From: CAZPMT01 sp964587655
GTDB lineage: Bacteria; Hydrogenedentota; Hydrogenedentia; Hydrogenedentales; SLHB01
Length of the DNA stretch: 44,165 bases
Reading direction: 5' to 3'
NCBI GenBank assembly: GCA_964587655.1
Contig: CAZPMT010000034.1
Span: forward strand, 1 to 44,165
The notes beneath the pieces were generated by a model. It saw only the letters and a program-made list of their open reading frames with translations. It did no database searches and had not been told where the DNA came from. Position 1 is the first letter of the stretch; every line of letters starts with the position of its first letter. The position numbers and the translations under genes are program-made. Shown here one piece after another: positions 23,071-31,650 of the stretch.

Positions 23071-24486
23071 TCACGCGTATTGCGCGACTATGGCCAATCC
23101 CGTTGCGACGCTCGTAAAGGTATCGCGCTGCATCAGGCGTTCCGCTCCATAGCGGTCCTCGAGCATCTGCCGGAGCGCGGGGATGAGACTCGTGCCACCC
23201 GTCGTAAGGACGCAGTCGATCTTTTCCGGCAACACGCCTGCCGCCTGTTCCGCCTCTTCGATGCTCGACATCATGGCCTCGAGCGTATGCTCGATGATGT
23301 GCGAGAATTCATGACGCTCCAACTGCTCGATGATTTGAATGTCTTCCTTTTCGATCTCGATCGTGGTCTCGAGATCCGTCGACAAACGCTTCTTCGCGGC
23401 CTCGACCTCGCGCGTGACGAGATAGCCGTAGTTACGCTCGATGAGACACCGCAACGCGCGGATCGATTCGGGGCTCGTCGAACTCATTTCCATCGCTATG
23501 AGCCAGTTGATCGTTTCTTCCGTGTTGAGTTTATAGATGTTCTGCCAGTCGAGGATGCTGTTGAAGAGGAACTGCGGCACGGGCAACTGAGCGGGTCCGT
23601 AGCGCGACCGGCACCCGAACAGTGGGAAGAGTTTCGCGCGGATGATCTCCTTATCGATGGCGTCTCCGGCCACCGGCACGCCAGCCACGCCGAGTATCCG
23701 GCTCTCGGCGAGCCGCGCCTTCGCCCCCCTTGCTCCGCCGAATTCCATGACGCAAACGTCGCAGGTGCCGCCGCCGATGTCTACGACTATCAGCCGCTGC
23801 TGGGTGTCCCTCGTCACGGCGTACTCGACGCACGCCGCAACCGGCTCGTAGAAAAAGGCGACGTTCTCAAAACCCGCCAGTCCCGCCGCGACGCGCAAAC
23901 GTCTTTCCGCGACAGAGTCCTCAGCGGAATCGGTCGAGAACCGAACGGGACGCCCCAACACAACCGACGTGACCGGTTCGCCGGCCGCCTCGTCGACGGC
24001 CTCTTTGATCCGGCGCAGGATCATCGCGGTGAGTTCTTCGATCTGGTAGGTCTGGCCGAATACCTCCGTCCCGCGGAATCCGCGATGCCGCAAGAGGCTT
24101 TTGAGCGACTGAAACAACCGCCCGGGCGAGTTGATCTCGATGGTCGCGGTCGCATGAACGCCTTCGGCTCCCGCGGGCTGGTCAAACAAACCCGGACGGT
24201 AGCTCTCGCTCTTGTCCGGCTCAGACCCCACGTACCCTTCTATCGAGACGCCCAACTGGACTTGCTTGAGCAGGACCTCGCGACCGACATTGCGATCAAT
24301 GAAGGCATTGGCTGCCGCACGACCCACGATCTGTTCCCCGTCGCGCGCGATGTACAACAACGACGGAAGCGACGCAGCCGTATCATTCTCGGCGTCCAAC
24401 TCGAGGACCCACGTCCGGCTCCCGTCAGACACGGCCGCGCTCGAGTTCGTAGTGCCGAAGTCTAGCCCGCAAAACAACTTACTCAA
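23071..24486 (-). CDS. Hsp70-family protein, YegD-like
   Basis: ATPase of the actin/Hsp70 superfamily, 471 residues, the length of YegD-type proteins that keep the nucleotide-binding domain but lack a full substrate-binding domain. Visible motifs are phosphate-1 FCGLDFGTTNS near the start, phosphate-2 VVDIGGGTCDV and the adenosine motif VLTTGGTSLIPAL near the end. A TTG start at 24486 (giving MSKLFCGLDFG) is chosen: GGGAG lies 7 nt upstream and the family begins at this point, whereas the open frame running to 24774 encodes unlike, basic sequence that overlaps intergenic repeats. It is probably the first gene of a two-gene unit with the oxidoreductase. A TATACT lies at 24569-24564 on this strand, but the -35 is weak. 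Confidence 0.9.
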   Translation of the reverse strand: MSKLFCGLDFGTTNSSAAVSDGSRTWVLELDAENDTAASLPSLLYIARDGEQIVGRAAANAFIDRNVGREVLLKQVQLGVSIEGYVGSEPDKSESYRPGLFDQPAGAEGVHATATIEINSPGRLFQSLKSLLRHRGFRGTEVFGQTYQIEELTAMILRRIKEAVDEAAGEPVTSVVLGRPVRFSTDSAEDSVAERRLRVAAGLAGFENVAFFYEPVAACVEYAVTRDTQQRLIVVDIGGGTCDVCVMEFGGARGAKARLAESRILGVAGVPVAGDAIDKEIIRAKLFPLFGCRSRYGPAQLPVPQFLFNSILDWQNIYKLNTEETINWLIAMEMSSTSPESIRALRCLIERNYGYLVTREVEAAKKRLSTDLETTIEIEKEDIQIIEQLERHEFSHIIEHTLEAMMSSIEEAEQAAGVLPEKIDCVLTTGGTSLIPALRQMLEDRYGAERLMQRDTFTSVATGLAIVAQYA

Positions 24487-24656
24487 CCTATCGCTCCCGC
24501 AAATGCATCCCGTGACAGTCAGGCGCTCCCCGATCAAATGGCCCAACATACGAGAAACAGCGGAGTATACCACGCGGATTCCCGCAACACAAAGCGAGCC
24601 AAAACCCGCAGGTAACCATTCACAGTTGGATTGCCGAACGCGCACTTCATCAGCAG

Positions 24657-24711
24657 GTCCTCTTGGTCCTTTACGTCCTTTCGGTCCTTGCACCCACCCC
24701 CGTCCAAGTCC
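24657..24711 (+). repeat. GTCC 9-nt periodic element C
   Basis: GTCC at 24657, 24666, 24675 and 24684, exactly 9 nt apart, and again in register at 24702. The filler between the GTCC words varies. No matching GGAC arm was found nearby, unlike copies A and B. It lies in the 617-bp spacer 24487-25103, which has no protein gene. Confidence 0.75.
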
Positions 24712-24753
24712 CTCCATGACTGAATGGTTACGCAAAAGGACAAGAGGGCATAA

Positions 24754-24820
24754 CGCAAAGGCGCGAAGTCGCAAAGAAGGGCAGAAAACTCTTGGCGTCT
24801 TAGCGTCTTAGCGTTGAGGT
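24754..24820. repeat. Imperfect inverted repeat with 8-nt periodicity
   Basis: CGCAAAGG CGCGAAGT CGCAAAGA (from 24754) faces TTGGCGTC TTAGCGTC TTAGCGTT (about 24792-24815). The two arms are roughly complementary and each is built of 8-base words. Similar CGCAAAG/CTTTGCG word arrays are common between genes in many environmental bacterial genomes. No function is known. Confidence 0.65.
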
Positions 24821-24988
24821 CTTAGGAATCTGCGCGTACCACGGGGGACAGGAAGAAATTCCTCCGGGCGATGTCTAAAGTCGCGGATGCCAAGCCGGAA
24901 GATCGCGACAGTTTGGATTCGTGTTGACGTGTTGCGCTCCGGTCACCCAAATTTGGCGGTTGGAGCCAATTAGACCTGTCCAAACAAT

Positions 24989-25067
24989 GGACGAAGTGGA
25001 CGTTATGGACAGAATGGACACAACCGCGCAGGTGAATCCTGCCGGTATCCATGCCGTCCATCACATC
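24989..25067 (-). repeat. GTCC/GGAC 9-nt periodic element B (two-armed)
   Basis: On the plus strand GGAC at 24989, 24998, 25007 and 25016, then about 27 bases, then a degenerate arm ATCC, GTCC, ATCG at 25047, 25056 and 25065, all 9 nt apart. In reverse complement it aligns over about 100 bases with the core of the element at 19057-19160, including the spacer and the following TTGGAC, so A and B are homologous copies in opposite orientation. Confidence 0.7.
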
Positions 25068-25103
25068 GAAAAGCGCCTTCAATCTTGACTGCCGAATCTA
25101 GGG

Positions 25104-26894
25104 TCACCGGCGTTTTCCGCCGATCCAGCGGGAGAGCCGGTGACGAACGGGTAGCACGCCGCCTTCAACGTTGGCGCCTTTGAGTTCGGCGTCGTCGAGG
25201 TTGGCGCCTTTGAGATTTGCTCCGCTCAAATCGGCATCGCTGAGGTCGGCGCGCTGCATGTTGGCGCCGGTCAGATCGGCGCCGGTCAAGTCCGCCTCGG
25301 CAAAGTTCATGCCGCTCAGATCCAAACCCGCCAGGCACGCGTTACGCAAGATCGCGCCGCGGAAGATCGCCCCGGTAACCTTTGCATCGCGCAGGTCCGC
25401 CTCGGTGAGGTCGGCCTCCTGGAAGTCAGCGCCCGACACGTCCAAACCGCAGAGAACGACCCGCGCAAGAAGGGCGTTGCAGAAACGCGCACCTTGAAGG
25501 CGAACCGTCCGCAGGTCCGTTCCTCGCAGGTCGGCCTTGCGGAAATCCGCCTCGCGCAGGTCCGCGTTGGCGAGGCGCGCCCCTGACAGTTTGGAGTCTT
25601 GGAGGTTTGCTCGTTGCAGGTTCGCCCCTTCGAAGTTGACTCCGTGGAGATTCGTTCCAGAGAGATCGCCGTTGCTGAGGTCAACCCTGCTGAAATCGGC
25701 GTTGAGCAGGTCGGCCCAGGACAGATCCGCGCCCTGAAGATTCAGCACGGCCACGGCGTTTTCCTGACGCCATGCGTTCCAAACCCCCACGCCCTGCTGC
25801 AATACGGCCACGGGGCCTTCCAAGACGGCTCCCAGTTGCCGTGCCCGGTCGCGCAGGCCGCGCGGAGGACGCAGCGCGCCCGTCAGATTGGCCTCGCGCA
25901 ACGTGGCGGATTCCCAGTTCTGAATCCCATGCAATACCGCCGCGACCAAGTTTGCCCCGGTTAGATTGGCGCCATCGAGGTCGGCCCCCGTGAGATTCGC
26001 GGCGGCCAGGCAGGCCCTCTCGAGGTTTGCGCGAGTCAGGACTGCGTTTTGGAGGTTCGCGCGCGGCAATCTTGCCGCGATCAAGATCGTTCCCGCGAGG
26101 GTGGCCCCGGCAAAATTCGCCTCGGTCAGGTCCGCGGCATTCAAGGCGGTTCCGGTTAGGTCCGCTTCCTCGAAGCAGCAGCCCGTAAGGCTCGCGCCGT
26201 CAAGCAGAGCCCCTCTCAGGTTGGCCTTCCGGAAGTTTGCCTGTTCCAGACGAGTTTTCCGGAGATCGACTTCCAGCAACACGGCCCGCTCAAGACAGGC
26301 CCCCGAAAGGTCGGCGTCCATCATGTTCGCCCCTTCGAGATTGCTCCCCGTGAAATCGCCCCGCTCGATCTTGGCCCCGACGAATATCGCCCCTCGCAGG
26401 TCGGCGTCACGAAGATCGGCGCCGAACAGGTTTGCCCGGCGCACTTCGGCGTGGCGCATGTCGGCCCCGCGAAAGTTCATGTTGCTGATCAGAGTGCCGT
26501 TGAGGTTGGCCGCGCGCAGGTCCGTACCGGCGAAAGAAACGCCGCCTATCCGCGCTTCCCTAAAATCCGCTTCATCAAACTTCGCGCCGGTCACTGTGAC
26601 CTTCCGCAGGTCGGCATACCCCAACTGCGCGCGGCTCAGAACAGCTTCGGTCAAGTCGACGCCGCCCAAATCCGCCTCACGCAGGTCCGCGCCCGCTAAC
26701 GAGGCCTTCCTAAGAACCGCGCCAGCAAGCCGGGCCCCTTTCAGGTTCGCTCCCTCGAGGTTGGCCCCCTGAAGGATCATCCGCTCGAGGTTCGCTCCGG
26801 AGAGATCCACCTTCACGTAGCCGCTCGGCCCTCGCCACGCGTTCCACGCATGCGGCCCTTGCCGCAGCACAGTAAGGCAATCCGGGTCAGCCAT
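25104..26894 (-). CDS. Pentapeptide-repeat protein, two fused modules
   Basis: 596 residues, nearly all A(D/N)LXX pentapeptides (for example LSGANL, LRGADL, FRKADL), which fold as a right-handed quadrilateral beta-helix. Known relatives include DNA-mimic gyrase inhibitors such as MfpA/Qnr and many of unknown role; nothing here decides the function. The helix is built twice: a short motif LRQGPHAWNAWR opens the protein and LQQGVGVWNAWR recurs near residue 365, each followed by a new run of repeats. There is no signal peptide, so the protein is probably cytoplasmic. The C-terminus is basic (LSRWIGGKRR). ATG 26894 follows AGGGGAA. The gene stands alone, with a 617-bp spacer downstream and a 418-bp spacer upstream. 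Confidence 0.93.
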   Translation of the reverse strand: MADPDCLTVLRQGPHAWNAWRGPSGYVKVDLSGANLERMILQGANLEGANLKGARLAGAVLRKASLAGADLREADLGGVDLTEAVLSRAQLGYADLRKVTVTGAKFDEADFREARIGGVSFAGTDLRAANLNGTLISNMNFRGADMRHAEVRRANLFGADLRDADLRGAIFVGAKIERGDFTGSNLEGANMMDADLSGACLERAVLLEVDLRKTRLEQANFRKANLRGALLDGASLTGCCFEEADLTGTALNAADLTEANFAGATLAGTILIAARLPRANLQNAVLTRANLERACLAAANLTGADLDGANLTGANLVAAVLHGIQNWESATLREANLTGALRPPRGLRDRARQLGAVLEGPVAVLQQGVGVWNAWRQENAVAVLNLQGADLSWADLLNADFSRVDLSNGDLSGTNLHGVNFEGANLQRANLQDSKLSGARLANADLREADFRKADLRGTDLRTVRLQGARFCNALLARVVLCGLDVSGADFQEADLTEADLRDAKVTGAIFRGAILRNACLAGLDLSGMNFAEADLTGADLTGANMQRADLSDADLSGANLKGANLDDAELKGANVEGGVLPVRHRLSRWIGGKRR

Positions 26895-27018
26895 AGCACG
26901 TTCCCCTGCAACTATGGCTGATTATACAAATCCTTTCGCAACGCGACAAGAAAGGAACCGTTTCCGGGGAAGCCCATCCGAGAGAGCGGCGCCGCCCGGG
27001 GATTCTTCCGGCTCTTCC

Positions 27019-27236
27019 GTGCTCGTGCTCGTAGTCGTAATCGTAATCGAAGAAATCGGGTAGGACTATGCGATTCGTATGGTGCTGGCCGATGTCTCCG
27101 GCCCCAGGACCTCAATGATATGGCCCTGTCTTTCCATTTGCAGCATTCCCGGCGTAAGGAAGAACAGAACAAGCAACCTCTCCGCCATAGTTTCTCTCGA
27201 TTACGATGACCATGACGAGCGCGGGCATGAGCACGA
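27019..27236. repeat. Long inverted repeat with 6-nt periodic arms
   Basis: Left arm 27019-27050 (GTGCTCGTGCTCGTAGTCGT and on to AATCGTAATCG) is built of 6-base words. Right arm 27197-27236 (TCGATTACGATGACCATGAC, then GAGCGC, GCATGAGCACGAC) is approximately complementary. They are separated by about 146 bases without a convincing gene. GATTAC/GAGCAC word arrays of this kind recur in other environmental genomes. The rest of the 418-bp spacer 26895-27312 shows nothing else. Confidence 0.5.
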
Positions 27237-27312
27237 CACGCGCGGGAAGCGTATGACATCAGACAAGCCGGATTTGCTTGATGTTCAGATGCGTTTGCCC
27301 TGGCGCCCCCGT

Positions 27313-28572
27313 TCACAGCGCCCAGTCCTTATCCTCCTCCTCGACGGTCTTTTCCTGATCGCGGATGTAGAAGAGGGGATCATCCGTTGCGGGGACGTTC
27401 GTGATGGGGATGGCTTCGCTTGTACCGAACATCTCGGCGTAGTCACCGTGGAATCCGTCACAAATCCCCTTCGCGGAGCATCTGGAACACGCTTCGTGGT
27501 AGCGGTAGTGGCAGTCGAGATCGGCCCGGACTTTGGCCTCTTCGCCGCACAAGACCTTCTTGCCGCGTATGGCTTTCTCGATCCGGGCCAGAACGCGCTG
27601 CGCCACAAATTTCAACCGAATCTTCAGCTCTCCCTTCGCCAGCCTGTCCAGCATGGCTATGCCGCGGGACGAATAGATCCTGTGCGCGCCGACGCCGAGC
27701 GGAAACGGGGGAAACGTGTCGCCCGACTTCATCATCTGCGACGGCAGCATGGTCCAAAGCCAGCTCTCATAGTCCCATTCATGCGTATCGTAGGGAAGCT
27801 GTTGGTAGTTGTAGAAGTTCTTGCGGTGCCGTTCCGCCGCCATGCACAATGGCAGGTACCGGACGTTCGCCTCGATGCCGGCGGCCTCCAGCGTGTCGAT
27901 GGCTTCCGTCAGCTTGGGCATGATCTCTGAGTAGGGCGCGACGTTCTCGCGCGTTCGGAGGCCCTGTTCCTGGTCGCCGAAGGGGTTGAACGCGATGTAG
28001 TTGACGGCGTACGCGCCGTACTCGATTGCCTTCCGGGCGACAATCGGGATGACGGGCACGACCGGTTTGGACATGGTGCAGTTGAACCGGAAAGGAATCC
28101 CGATCTCGCACATGCCTTCGATCGCGCGCACGATTTTCTCGTAGGCGCCCGGGACCCCGACGACCTCATCGTGGATCGGGCCGATGCCGTGCAGGCTCAC
28201 CAGAAAGTCGCGGATGCCCGCGTCGCGATACTTCTCCAGCATTCCGGGGCGGCCCAGCACAAGCCCGTTCGTGATAAGCGTGGGATACAGCCCGATGTCG
28301 CGGCAATAGCGGATCAGTTCGAAGATTTCTGCGTAGATTGTCGGTTCGCCGCCCTGGATGTCGATGGCCGTGTTGCCGTAATACTCGCGAAGCGTCTTGC
28401 AGATTCGTTTGGCCTTGTCGATATCCATGAAATCGTGTTCAGGATGATCGCCGTCCATAATCCGGCTGTAGAAATAGCAGAAGTAACAGCGCTGGTTACA
28501 CGTCTGCCCGAGCCACATCACGCCGCGGCGCGTCAGCACTCGATTCTTCGTTTTCTTTAGCGTCGGCGTCAT
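27313..28572 (-). CDS. Radical SAM protein with C-terminal Cys cluster (SPASM-like)
   Basis: S-adenosylmethionine radical enzyme of 419 residues. The 4Fe-4S motif is CNQRCYFC (Cys25, Cys29, Cys32). It is followed by DIQGGEPTIY (the GGE SAM-binding motif) and a TIM-barrel pattern. The C-terminus has five more cysteines (CGEE, LDCHYRYHEACSRCS, GICDGFHGDY), which probably bind an auxiliary cluster, as in SPASM/twitch proteins. The ATG at 28572 overlaps the stop of the upstream ABC ATPase gene (ATGA), so translation is coupled. The context suggests modification of the exported glycan or of a partner protein. The reaction cannot be named from sequence alone. Confidence 0.9.
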   Translation of the reverse strand: MTPTLKKTKNRVLTRRGVMWLGQTCNQRCYFCYFYSRIMDGDHPEHDFMDIDKAKRICKTLREYYGNTAIDIQGGEPTIYAEIFELIRYCRDIGLYPTLITNGLVLGRPGMLEKYRDAGIRDFLVSLHGIGPIHDEVVGVPGAYEKIVRAIEGMCEIGIPFRFNCTMSKPVVPVIPIVARKAIEYGAYAVNYIAFNPFGDQEQGLRTRENVAPYSEIMPKLTEAIDTLEAAGIEANVRYLPLCMAAERHRKNFYNYQQLPYDTHEWDYESWLWTMLPSQMMKSGDTFPPFPLGVGAHRIYSSRGIAMLDRLAKGELKIRLKFVAQRVLARIEKAIRGKKVLCGEEAKVRADLDCHYRYHEACSRCSAKGICDGFHGDYAEMFGTSEAIPITNVPATDDPLFYIRDQEKTVEEEDKDWAL

Positions 28573-30665
28573 GTGTCGTTGCCCGCTCGAACCTCGGAAG
28601 GATTGACCGAAATCGCGCCACTGAAGTATGGGTATGAACCCTTGTCGAAGTGGATAGGGCCTGCCTCGGACGTCCGCAGCGCCTGCAGTACGCGAGCATT
28701 TTCATGATAGCCCGTATTGATGGCGGTCATGCGGAAAGGCGCTTCATCCGTCGTCACCTTCAGCATAACCGACGGAAGAGAGGAACTCAAGGCTTTGGCG
28801 TACGTCCCGACCGCGTAGACTCGGTTGGCGTGGCGCCAATCCTCCTGGCTTCGTTCGAACTCCGGATACGGTCCCGCCTCATGCTGTGTCTCCCAGTGGG
28901 AGTACTCCGGCTTCAGTACGACGCTGGCATGATACTCGCTAATGTCGATTGGCTCTCGCACCTCGAGCATGATCCGGATGCAGATACACTCCTCCAGCGG
29001 TCTCACCTCCCAATGCTGCGTGTAGGGAAACCGCCGCGACTCTCCGCTGATCAGGAGGAGATCCCCTTCACGCTTGAAGGAATGCCACTGCAAGTGGGTG
29101 CTGTCATTCCACAGATTGCCTATCAAGACCGACGCATAGAAATGCAGGAAAGCAGTCAGCTCCTTTCCGTCAAACGTCAAACGCACCTTCCCGGATTCAA
29201 ATCGGGCGCGGAGGAGTCCCGCGGTAACCGTTCTCTCGTTTTCCTGCGCCTCTATGTGCTCTGCTGTTTGCTCGCGGGTCATGCCCAGATCGACCCGGAG
29301 AGTCATTAGATCGTGCCGGCCTGCCCGGAACGAGGCGGCGGTCTCCGGCGCATGGCTTGCCACTCGAAGTACGCGCGATCCTGTCACGTAATCCGAGTTG
29401 CTCCAAGACAGCGCGACATAGGGATTCTCGGTTTCAATGGATGCGAGCACCGGCGGCAACAAAGAACCTTCATGCGGCAGCGCGACGGTTTCCTTGCACT
29501 GCAGGTCCTGGGGCACGACGGTAATCCAATTCAGGTCCCCGGGCAGAATGTTAGGAAAGATGCCCGACTGTTCGCCATAATGCCAATGCGTGAAGGAGGG
29601 CGGCAAGAACAGGTTCGTGGAAATGACTTTCAGTTCCACGTCGTGTTCGCATTCGACGGCCACGTTCCAGATTAGCCGGTCGCCGTCGATGCGCATATCC
29701 CAGTGCAGAATCACGGGCAAGCGCGACATCCTTCCCCGCGCCCGGCAAGAGTTCGGACCGCGTTCCTCGACTACCCACTCGGCGGTAACGGACTCATGCC
29801 ATTGTTCCATGCACTGGAGACTCATCCGGAAACCGCTGGGCGCGCTGACCTCGACCTTGTTGTGAAACACTGAGATCCGTCCGTGGCAAAAGATCGCTTC
29901 GACGCCGCCTTGCGCAAACGTGTGTATACCGATGTTGCGCCCGATCTGCCTGAGATAGAAGTCGATCGTGTCGCGCGGCGTTCCCCGAGAGACCATCCTG
30001 CCGCGGCTGAGCAGGATCACCCGGTTGCAGAGCGTATTGGCGATACTGAGGTCGTGAGAGACGAAGACAATCGTCTTGCCCTGCTCTCGCAGCTCTCCGA
30101 TCCGCGTGCGGCACTTCCGCTGGAACTCTTCATCGCCGACCGAAAGGACCTCGTCGACGAGAAAGAGATCCGGATCGGTATGGACTGCGACGGCGAACCC
30201 CAGGCGCACGAACATGCCGCTCGAATACGTATTGACAGGGTTGTCGAGAGACTCCGCAATACCGGAGAAGTCGACAATTTGATCGAAAACGCGGTCGATC
30301 TGCGCGCGACCGACACCGAGGATCCGCGCATTGAGATAAATGTTCTCGCGACCCGTCAATAGCGGATGAAACCCCGCGCCCAGTTCGAGCAGCGAAGCGA
30401 CCCGGCCCAGAACTTGGACGCGGCCCGTCGAAGGAATCGTCACGCCCGCCAGGAGCTTCAGCAGCGTGCTCTTTCCGGATCCGTTCGCCCCTATAATGCC
30501 TATCGCTTCGCCGGGCTCGACGGTGAACGAAATGTCGCGAAGAGCGGCGACAGGTTCCGCGCGGCGGTGAAACAGGTTCACGAAGCCGCCGCCCCTCAAG
30601 AGTGTTCGAGGTCCGCCGCGCGACTTGTATATCTTGCTTACGTTGTCGACTTCTATCAGCGGCAT
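28569..30665 (-). CDS. Polysaccharide-export ABC ATPase (Wzt-like) with large duplicated C-terminal module
   Basis: ATP-binding subunit of an ABC exporter for a surface polysaccharide, 698 residues. The ATPase domain has Walker A GANGSGKST (59-67), the signature YSSGM (147-151) followed by RLGFAVA, which is typical of Wzt/TagH/RfbE ATPases, Walker B LFLVDE (167-172) and the switch His204. After about residue 255 comes some 440 residues with no similarity to ATPases. The region contains two alike segments: about 270-395 (HWDMRIDGDRLIW, FLPPSFTHWHYGEQSG) and about 500-640 (HWEVRPLEECICI, LKPEYSHWETQHEAG). Wzt proteins often carry a C-terminal beta-sandwich of about 150-200 residues that recognises the glycan end. 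This one is more than twice that size. The start overlaps the permease stop (TGATG). Confidence 0.92.
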   Translation of the reverse strand: MPLIEVDNVSKIYKSRGGPRTLLRGGGFVNLFHRRAEPVAALRDISFTVEPGEAIGIIGANGSGKSTLLKLLAGVTIPSTGRVQVLGRVASLLELGAGFHPLLTGRENIYLNARILGVGRAQIDRVFDQIVDFSGIAESLDNPVNTYSSGMFVRLGFAVAVHTDPDLFLVDEVLSVGDEEFQRKCRTRIGELREQGKTIVFVSHDLSIANTLCNRVILLSRGRMVSRGTPRDTIDFYLRQIGRNIGIHTFAQGGVEAIFCHGRISVFHNKVEVSAPSGFRMSLQCMEQWHESVTAEWVVEERGPNSCRARGRMSRLPVILHWDMRIDGDRLIWNVAVECEHDVELKVISTNLFLPPSFTHWHYGEQSGIFPNILPGDLNWITVVPQDLQCKETVALPHEGSLLPPVLASIETENPYVALSWSNSDYVTGSRVLRVASHAPETAASFRAGRHDLMTLRVDLGMTREQTAEHIEAQENERTVTAGLLRARFESGKVRLTFDGKELTAFLHFYASVLIGNLWNDSTHLQWHSFKREGDLLLISGESRRFPYTQHWEVRPLEECICIRIMLEVREPIDISEYHASVVLKPEYSHWETQHEAGPYPEFERSQEDWRHANRVYAVGTYAKALSSSLPSVMLKVTTDEAPFRMTAINTGYHENARVLQALRTSEAGPIHFDKGSYPYFSGAISVNPSEVRAGNDT

Positions 30666-31522
30666 CAGAGGTAATCCGCAAACGTCGGGGCGTTCCGCCG
30701 GAACACGTACGCGCCCAGCAACACGGCCACCGCCGCGAATGCGAGCGGACGCAGGAACAACATCGCCTCGGGAAGTTGATTGTCGAGAAGCGCTTCACGA
30801 TAGGCCGTGATGAGATTGGCCATCGGATTGAGCATGTAGATCTGTAGAGCGAGCTCCCCAAAGCGATTGGCCACCATGCTCGGCGGGTAGAAGATCGGCG
30901 TCGCATAGAAGCCGAAAGCCAGCGCCACGTCGATCATGTATCCCACGTCGCGGTAGTAGACGTTCAGCGACGAGAGTAGCAGCGCCAACCCGGCGACCAA
31001 CGCGAACTGGATCGCGAAGAGGAAGGGGAGGTACAGCAGGCCGGCGCCCAGCGCCGAAACGCCGCGCAGAACGGCGAGGAGCACAAGGAGCGTCGCGAAA
31101 CCGATCGCAAGGTTCACGAGGTAGTTGATCACCGCCGCCATCGGGATGATCTCGCGCGGGAAGTGCACCTTCTTGATGAGTTCGCCGCTTTCGATCAGCG
31201 AGTGCGTGGCGCTTGTCAATGCGGCCGAAAGGAACTGCCACGCCACAATCCCGCAGAGCAGGAACTCGGGCGTCATGTTCTCGCTCGGCAGACCCTTCGC
31301 CGAGAGCCGTTCGCCGAGTAGATACTTGAAGACAAACGTGAGGATGAGCATCATCAATACCGGATGGAGAACCGCCCAAAGAAACCCCATCATAGCGTTG
31401 CGGTACCGCGCGCGAAGATCCTTCCAGACGACGTCGCGAAGCAATCCGCGATTCGAGATCAGGTCGGGAAGGATCCGTGCGAAGCTCTGCTGCTGCGTGC
31501 TTGTATAGAAAGCGCGGCTCAT
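30665..31522 (-). CDS. ABC-2 type polysaccharide export permease (Wzm-like)
   Basis: Membrane subunit partnering the downstream ATPase, 285 residues. It begins with a cytoplasmic amphipathic stretch (WKDLRARYRNAMMGFLW, characteristic of the ABC-2/Wzm family) and has about six membrane segments, including MLILTFVFKYLLG, NYLVNLAIGFATLLVLLAVL and LFAIQFALVAGLALLLSSL, then the conserved NVYYRDVGYMIDVAL and FYATPIFYPPSM. ATG 31522 is used. An in-frame GTG at 31540 adds six residues; neither has a clear ribosome site. With the ATPase and the radical SAM gene it forms a three-gene unit without intergenic space. Confidence 0.92.
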   Translation of the reverse strand: MSRAFYTSTQQQSFARILPDLISNRGLLRDVVWKDLRARYRNAMMGFLWAVLHPVLMMLILTFVFKYLLGERLSAKGLPSENMTPEFLLCGIVAWQFLSAALTSATHSLIESGELIKKVHFPREIIPMAAVINYLVNLAIGFATLLVLLAVLRGVSALGAGLLYLPFLFAIQFALVAGLALLLSSLNVYYRDVGYMIDVALAFGFYATPIFYPPSMVANRFGELALQIYMLNPMANLITAYREALLDNQLPEAMLFLRPLAFAAVAVLLGAYVFRRNAPTFADYL

Positions 31523-31650
31523 GAAGAGGGATCGTAACACCCGATATGGGGGATTTCAAACCTCCGAATAGCTCCAAGATTCCTCTTGATTCTTACTTGA
31601 GGCAACAGGGAGCCCGCACTCATCAAGACAAGCGCCGGTGAAGAGCGCGC

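Noticed and set aside
23080..24465. 461-codon plus-strand frame opposite the Hsp70-like gene
   Set aside because: The opposite strand encodes a clear Hsp70 with all nucleotide-binding motifs; this frame has Arg/Asp-rich low-complexity content.
24487..24774. N-terminal extension of the Hsp70-like protein
   Set aside because: The added sequence overlaps the GTCC repeat and other intergenic words, and the family starts at the TTG with a good ribosome site.
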